In this document: piece by piece, positions 5,626 through 8,073 of the stretch
Layout: each line of letters begins with the position of its first letter
Numbering within the stretch: the first letter of the stretch is position 1
Assembly: GCA_030148625.1 (NCBI GenBank)
Contig: JASBTC010000460.1
Location: 1-8,073 of the forward strand
Direction: 5' to 3'
DNA from: Sphingobium sp.
GTDB taxonomy: Bacteria; Pseudomonadota; Alphaproteobacteria; Sphingomonadales; Sphingomonadaceae
DNA length: 8,073 nt
Made by a program: the position numbers and the translations under genes
The notes under the pieces: model-generated
Databases searched by the model: none
The model's input: only the letters and a program-made list of their open reading frames with translations
Told to the model about the DNA's origin: nothing

Positions 5626-7254
5626 TCAGCCCACGCAGCTTCCCGCCGTCGGCACATGCCGGATCGGCCGGCCCGCCGCCGTGCCCGTCGCCTTGCCGCC
5701 ATCGATCGCGACCGCGCCGTTGACGAGCAGCGTCCGCACGCCCTCCGTCAGCACTTCGGGATTGATATAGTCCGCCTTGGGCCGATAGGCGGCGGGGTTG
5801 AAGACCACAACATCGGCATAATAGCCCGAGCGTAAATGACCGCGATGGTCGAGCTTGAACATGTCGGCGGTGCGGCCGGTGCTGCTGTTGATGAAATCGG
5901 CGAGCGAGATCGCCTTCTCCTTCAGCACATATTTGGCGTATTTCTGCGGATAGGTGGCGTACATGCGCGGATGGCCGTGCGATCCGTCGGAACTGGTGAC
6001 GACCCAGGGCTGCTTCATCAGCGCCTTGATGTCGCTTTCCGCCATGTTGAACGAGACGACCGCGCTGCCCCTGTCACTCTCGGTCATGATGCGCAGCGCC
6101 GCGTCGATCGGATCGACATTCCACTGCTTCGCCACTTCGTCGAGACGCTTGGCCGTCCACGGGAAACCATGCGCGCTCAGCAGCAGCGAATTGGGCCCGC
6201 CGCGACGGCGCAGATTCTCGCGCATCTCGGTCTTGATCTTTGTGAGCTGTGCGGGATCGGCGAAGCGCTTGAGCATCGCTTCACGCCCGCCATCGACCGC
6301 CCAGCGCGGCAGCAGCGACGCTTCCAGCCCCGAGCCCGAGGCTTCCCAGGGATATTGATCGGCGGTGACGTCGATGCCTTGCGCGCGCGCCGCCTCCACC
6401 GTCGCGATCAGCGCCGGCGCCTGGCCATGGACGTCGACGCCCAGCGCCTTGAAGTGCGCAAAATGGACGGGCATGCCCGCCGCACGGCCAATCTCGATCG
6501 CTTCCTTGGTCGAATTGACCACGCCGATCGTGTAGGAGGATTCGTCGCGCTGATGCGTGTCGTAGACGCCGCCGCGCTTCGCCGCTTCCCTGGCCAGCGC
6601 GATCACCTCGTCGGTCTTGGCGAAGCTCTGCGGCGCGTAGAACAGGCCGGTGGAGAAGCCGAGCGCGCCTTCGCACATGCCCTTCGCCACCATGGACTTC
6701 ATCGTGTCCAGCTCGGCCGGGGTCGGCGCGCGATCGTCCTGGCCGATCACCGCGCGGCGGACCGCGCCGAAGCTGACATAGGCGGCGGCGTTGATGCCGA
6801 ACTTGCGCTGCTCGATCCCGCTGAACAGGCCGGCGACATCGGAGACGCCGCCCGGCTGGCCATGGCCGTCGACGCCGGTGAAGATCGTGGTCACCCCCTG
6901 CATCATCCAGGGCAGGTTGAGCCGCAGCGTCGGATCGCTCGCGGTCAGGAAGGTATCGGCATGGGTGTGCGGATCGATGAAGCCCGGCGCGACGACCATG
7001 TTCTTGGCATCGATCACGCGCTTGCCCTTGAACGGATTCTTCGCGCTCGGCCCCACATAGACGATACGATCGCCCGACACCGCGACATCGCCGATCACCG
7101 GCTTCGTCGCGCTGCCGTCATAGATGGTGCCGCCCTTGATCACGAGATCGGCGCTCTGGCCCTGCGCCTGCGCAGCGGCGGGAAGCAGGGCGACCGCAAG
7201 TGCGCACAGCGCAAGGCGGCGGCGATTGTCGGAGACGGTCGGATAGGCTGTCAT
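5626..7254 (-). CDS. Exported N-acyl-D-amino-acid deacylase-type amidohydrolase
   Basis: A 542-residue metal-dependent amidohydrolase of the D-aminoacylase group, expected to remove an acyl group from an N-acyl (D-)amino acid or cleave a related amide. Residues 1-30 form a signal peptide: NRRR at 10-13, a hydrophobic run, then AAAQA before Q31. Export is via Sec or possibly Tat, so it should act in the periplasm. Family motifs in order: DLVIKGGTIYDG at 36-47, GFIDPHTHAD at 91-100 (H96, H98), GVTTIFTG at 120-127, EGALGFSTGLFY at 195-206, THQRDE at 233-238 (H234), HFAHFK at 264-269 (H267), DQYPWEASGSGL near 299-310 and SSDGS at 421-425 (D423). The position of the zinc-bridging cysteine of classical D-aminoacylases (GNCG) reads GVDG here, with D129. 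I chose the ATG at 7254, with GGGAG 8 nt upstream, over an in-frame TTG at 7275. It starts 47 nt after the serine hydrolase stop, so the two are probably co-transcribed. Exact substrate unknown. Confidence 0.92.
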   Translation of the reverse strand: MTAYPTVSDNRRRLALCALAVALLPAAAQAQGQSADLVIKGGTIYDGSATKPVIGDVAVSGDRIVYVGPSAKNPFKGKRVIDAKNMVVAPGFIDPHTHADTFLTASDPTLRLNLPWMMQGVTTIFTGVDGHGQPGGVSDVAGLFSGIEQRKFGINAAAYVSFGAVRRAVIGQDDRAPTPAELDTMKSMVAKGMCEGALGFSTGLFYAPQSFAKTDEVIALAREAAKRGGVYDTHQRDESSYTIGVVNSTKEAIEIGRAAGMPVHFAHFKALGVDVHGQAPALIATVEAARAQGIDVTADQYPWEASGSGLEASLLPRWAVDGGREAMLKRFADPAQLTKIKTEMRENLRRRGGPNSLLLSAHGFPWTAKRLDEVAKQWNVDPIDAALRIMTESDRGSAVVSFNMAESDIKALMKQPWVVTSSDGSHGHPRMYATYPQKYAKYVLKEKAISLADFINSSTGRTADMFKLDHRGHLRSGYYADVVVFNPAAYRPKADYINPEVLTEGVRTLLVNGAVAIDGGKATGTAAGRPIRHVPTAGSCVG

Positions 7255-7268
7255 GGTCGGAACTCCCG

Positions 7269-7280
7269 GGCGCAAGCGCC
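7269..7280. other. Small palindrome between the serine hydrolase and deacylase genes
   Basis: GGCGC-AA-GCGCC is a perfect 5-bp inverted repeat in the 47-nt gap between the two genes, one base upstream of the deacylase ribosome binding site (GGGAG, complement of 7263-7267). It may be a minor intercistronic hairpin that adjusts translation or mRNA decay, or simply a GC-rich coincidence. No function can be assigned. Confidence 0.25.
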
Positions 7281-7301
7281 TGCAGATTGCGAGGGTGGCG
7301 C

Positions 7302-8073
7302 TCAGTTCGCCCGGTCGAAGTGGATCGCGGTCACGCGGCCGGTGGACAGGATGAAACCCTTGCCGTCGTCGTCGAACGTCAGGCTGCCTTCGTCGCTGCG
7401 GAACACGCCGTCGGACCCGCGCTCGAAGACCAGCGGCTCGCCGGATTGCGTATAAGGCGACGAAACGGCGGCGGTCAGCTTCGCGCCATCGAGCGTGAGA
7501 TCATAGGTCGCCTGAAGCTCGGCCGATGCATAGCGGCCGGCAAGACTGGGTTTCGCCTCGGCGGTCAGGATATTGCCTTCGATCAGCGCGATCACCTCGT
7601 CCGCCTTCGCCACCGGATTCCAGTCGCCGCGATTGCAGAAGACCGCCACGCCCAGTCGGCGTTCGGGCAGCCGCTCATACTGGTTGCGGAACGCCTCGGC
7701 GCCGCCGCCATGCTCGACGAAAGTCTGGCCGCGGCGCTGTCCGACCATCAGGCCGCCGGCATAGGCCTGACTACCCATCTTGCGCGCGGCGGGCTGGCCA
7801 TTGGTGAAGGCGCCGGGCTTGAGCATGATCGCCTGCACCGCCGGGGTCCAGACCTTGTGGCCAACCTCGATATCCTGGTCGAACTTCGCCAGATCGTTGA
7901 TCGAGACCATCAGCCCACCCGATCCGCTGAACCGCGGATAGGTGTCGCGGATCACGAAGCCGCCATCCTTGGGATTGTAGCCGTGCGCGATCTTCCCCAC
8001 CGGCTCCGCATCGTTCATGAAGAAGCTGCTCTTCATGCCCAACGGCTTCAGGATCGCCGCGTTGACATAGTCG
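7302..8073 (-). CDS. Beta-lactamase-fold serine hydrolase (S12/class C type), 5' end outside the window
   Basis: The C-terminal 256 residues of a larger protein are visible. The frame stays open to the edge, with DYVNAAILKPLGMKSSFF at 8072-8019 matching the conserved PLGM-x-x-(S/T)-x-F region of class C beta-lactamase/D-aminopeptidase/esterase relatives. The internal TTG at 8042 is therefore not a start. Other family marks are HGY, the SGGLMVSINDLAKF stretch, and VEHGGGAEAF (near 7689-7718), which replaces the KTG motif. The catalytic SxxK and YxN motifs would lie beyond 8073. After about residue 165 a small beta-rich tail follows (GRYASAELQATYDLTLDG onward), as seen in relatives with an extra C-terminal domain. 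The family covers D-aminopeptidases, D,D-carboxypeptidases and esterases; given the adjacent D-aminoacylase-type gene, a peptidase or amidase role is plausible but unproven. Antibiotic resistance is not implied. Confidence 0.88.
   Translation of the reverse strand, partial: DYVNAAILKPLGMKSSFFMNDAEPVGKIAHGYNPKDGGFVIRDTYPRFSGSGGLMVSINDLAKFDQDIEVGHKVWTPAVQAIMLKPGAFTNGQPAARKMGSQAYAGGLMVGQRRGQTFVEHGGGAEAFRNQYERLPERRLGVAVFCNRGDWNPVAKADEVIALIEGNILTAEAKPSLAGRYASAELQATYDLTLDGAKLTAAVSSPYTQSGEPLVFERGSDGVFRSDEGSLTFDDDGKGFILSTGRVTAIHFDRAN

Noticed and set aside
7255..7275. TTG start adding seven residues to the deacylase
   Set aside because: The ATG at 7254 has GGGAG 8 nt upstream and gives a standard signal peptide. 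The TTG lies within the small palindrome at 7269-7280 and has no comparable ribosome binding site.
8040..8042. TTG as the start of the serine hydrolase
   Set aside because: The frame stays open to the window edge and the residues before it continue the conserved family sequence, so the gene is truncated by the window rather than starting here.

Overview
The window looks like chromosomal DNA from a sphingomonad-type alphaproteobacterium (Sphingomonas, Sphingobium, Novosphingobium or Sphingopyxis). The grounds are high GC, a TonB-dependent receptor whose mature N-terminus has the DIIVTARQREESLKDVP style common in that group, and a paired palindromic repeat built on a GTCGAGCGAAGTCGAG core, which I recall as frequent between sphingomonad genes. 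The genus cannot be fixed from the sequence alone.

Every convincing gene lies on the minus strand, so transcription runs from high to low coordinates. In that order: (1) the C-terminal part of a beta-lactamase-fold (S12-type) serine hydrolase, cut by the window edge at 8073; (2) 47 nt later, an exported N-acyl-D-amino-acid deacylase-type amidohydrolase; (3) a 258-nt spacer with a paired palindromic repeat and several hairpins, one abutting the next ribosome binding site; (4) a type-B carboxylesterase with a GTG start; (5) a 143-nt spacer with a terminator-like hairpin and an AT-rich operator/promoter-like patch; (6) a TonB-dependent receptor; (7) 2 nt after its stop, an FAD-linked 2-hydroxyacid dehydrogenase of the GlcD/D-lactate dehydrogenase type; (8) a 191-nt spacer with a 20-bp imperfect hairpin and an operator-like palindrome; (9) the first 12 codons of a further gene, possibly an alpha/beta hydrolase, leaving the window at position 1.

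Taken together this reads as an accessory catabolic locus: outer-membrane uptake, periplasmic amide/peptide hydrolysis, cytoplasmic ester hydrolysis and oxidation of a 2-hydroxy acid. Two of the families are classically tied to D-amino acids (S12 hydrolases and D-aminoacylases) and one to D-2-hydroxy acids. A substrate joining D-amino acyl and D-hydroxy acyl units by amide and ester bonds, such as a depsipeptide or related natural product, is a reasonable but unproven guess. No RNA gene, insertion sequence, CRISPR array or origin was seen, and no gene-free stretch exceeds 300 bases.
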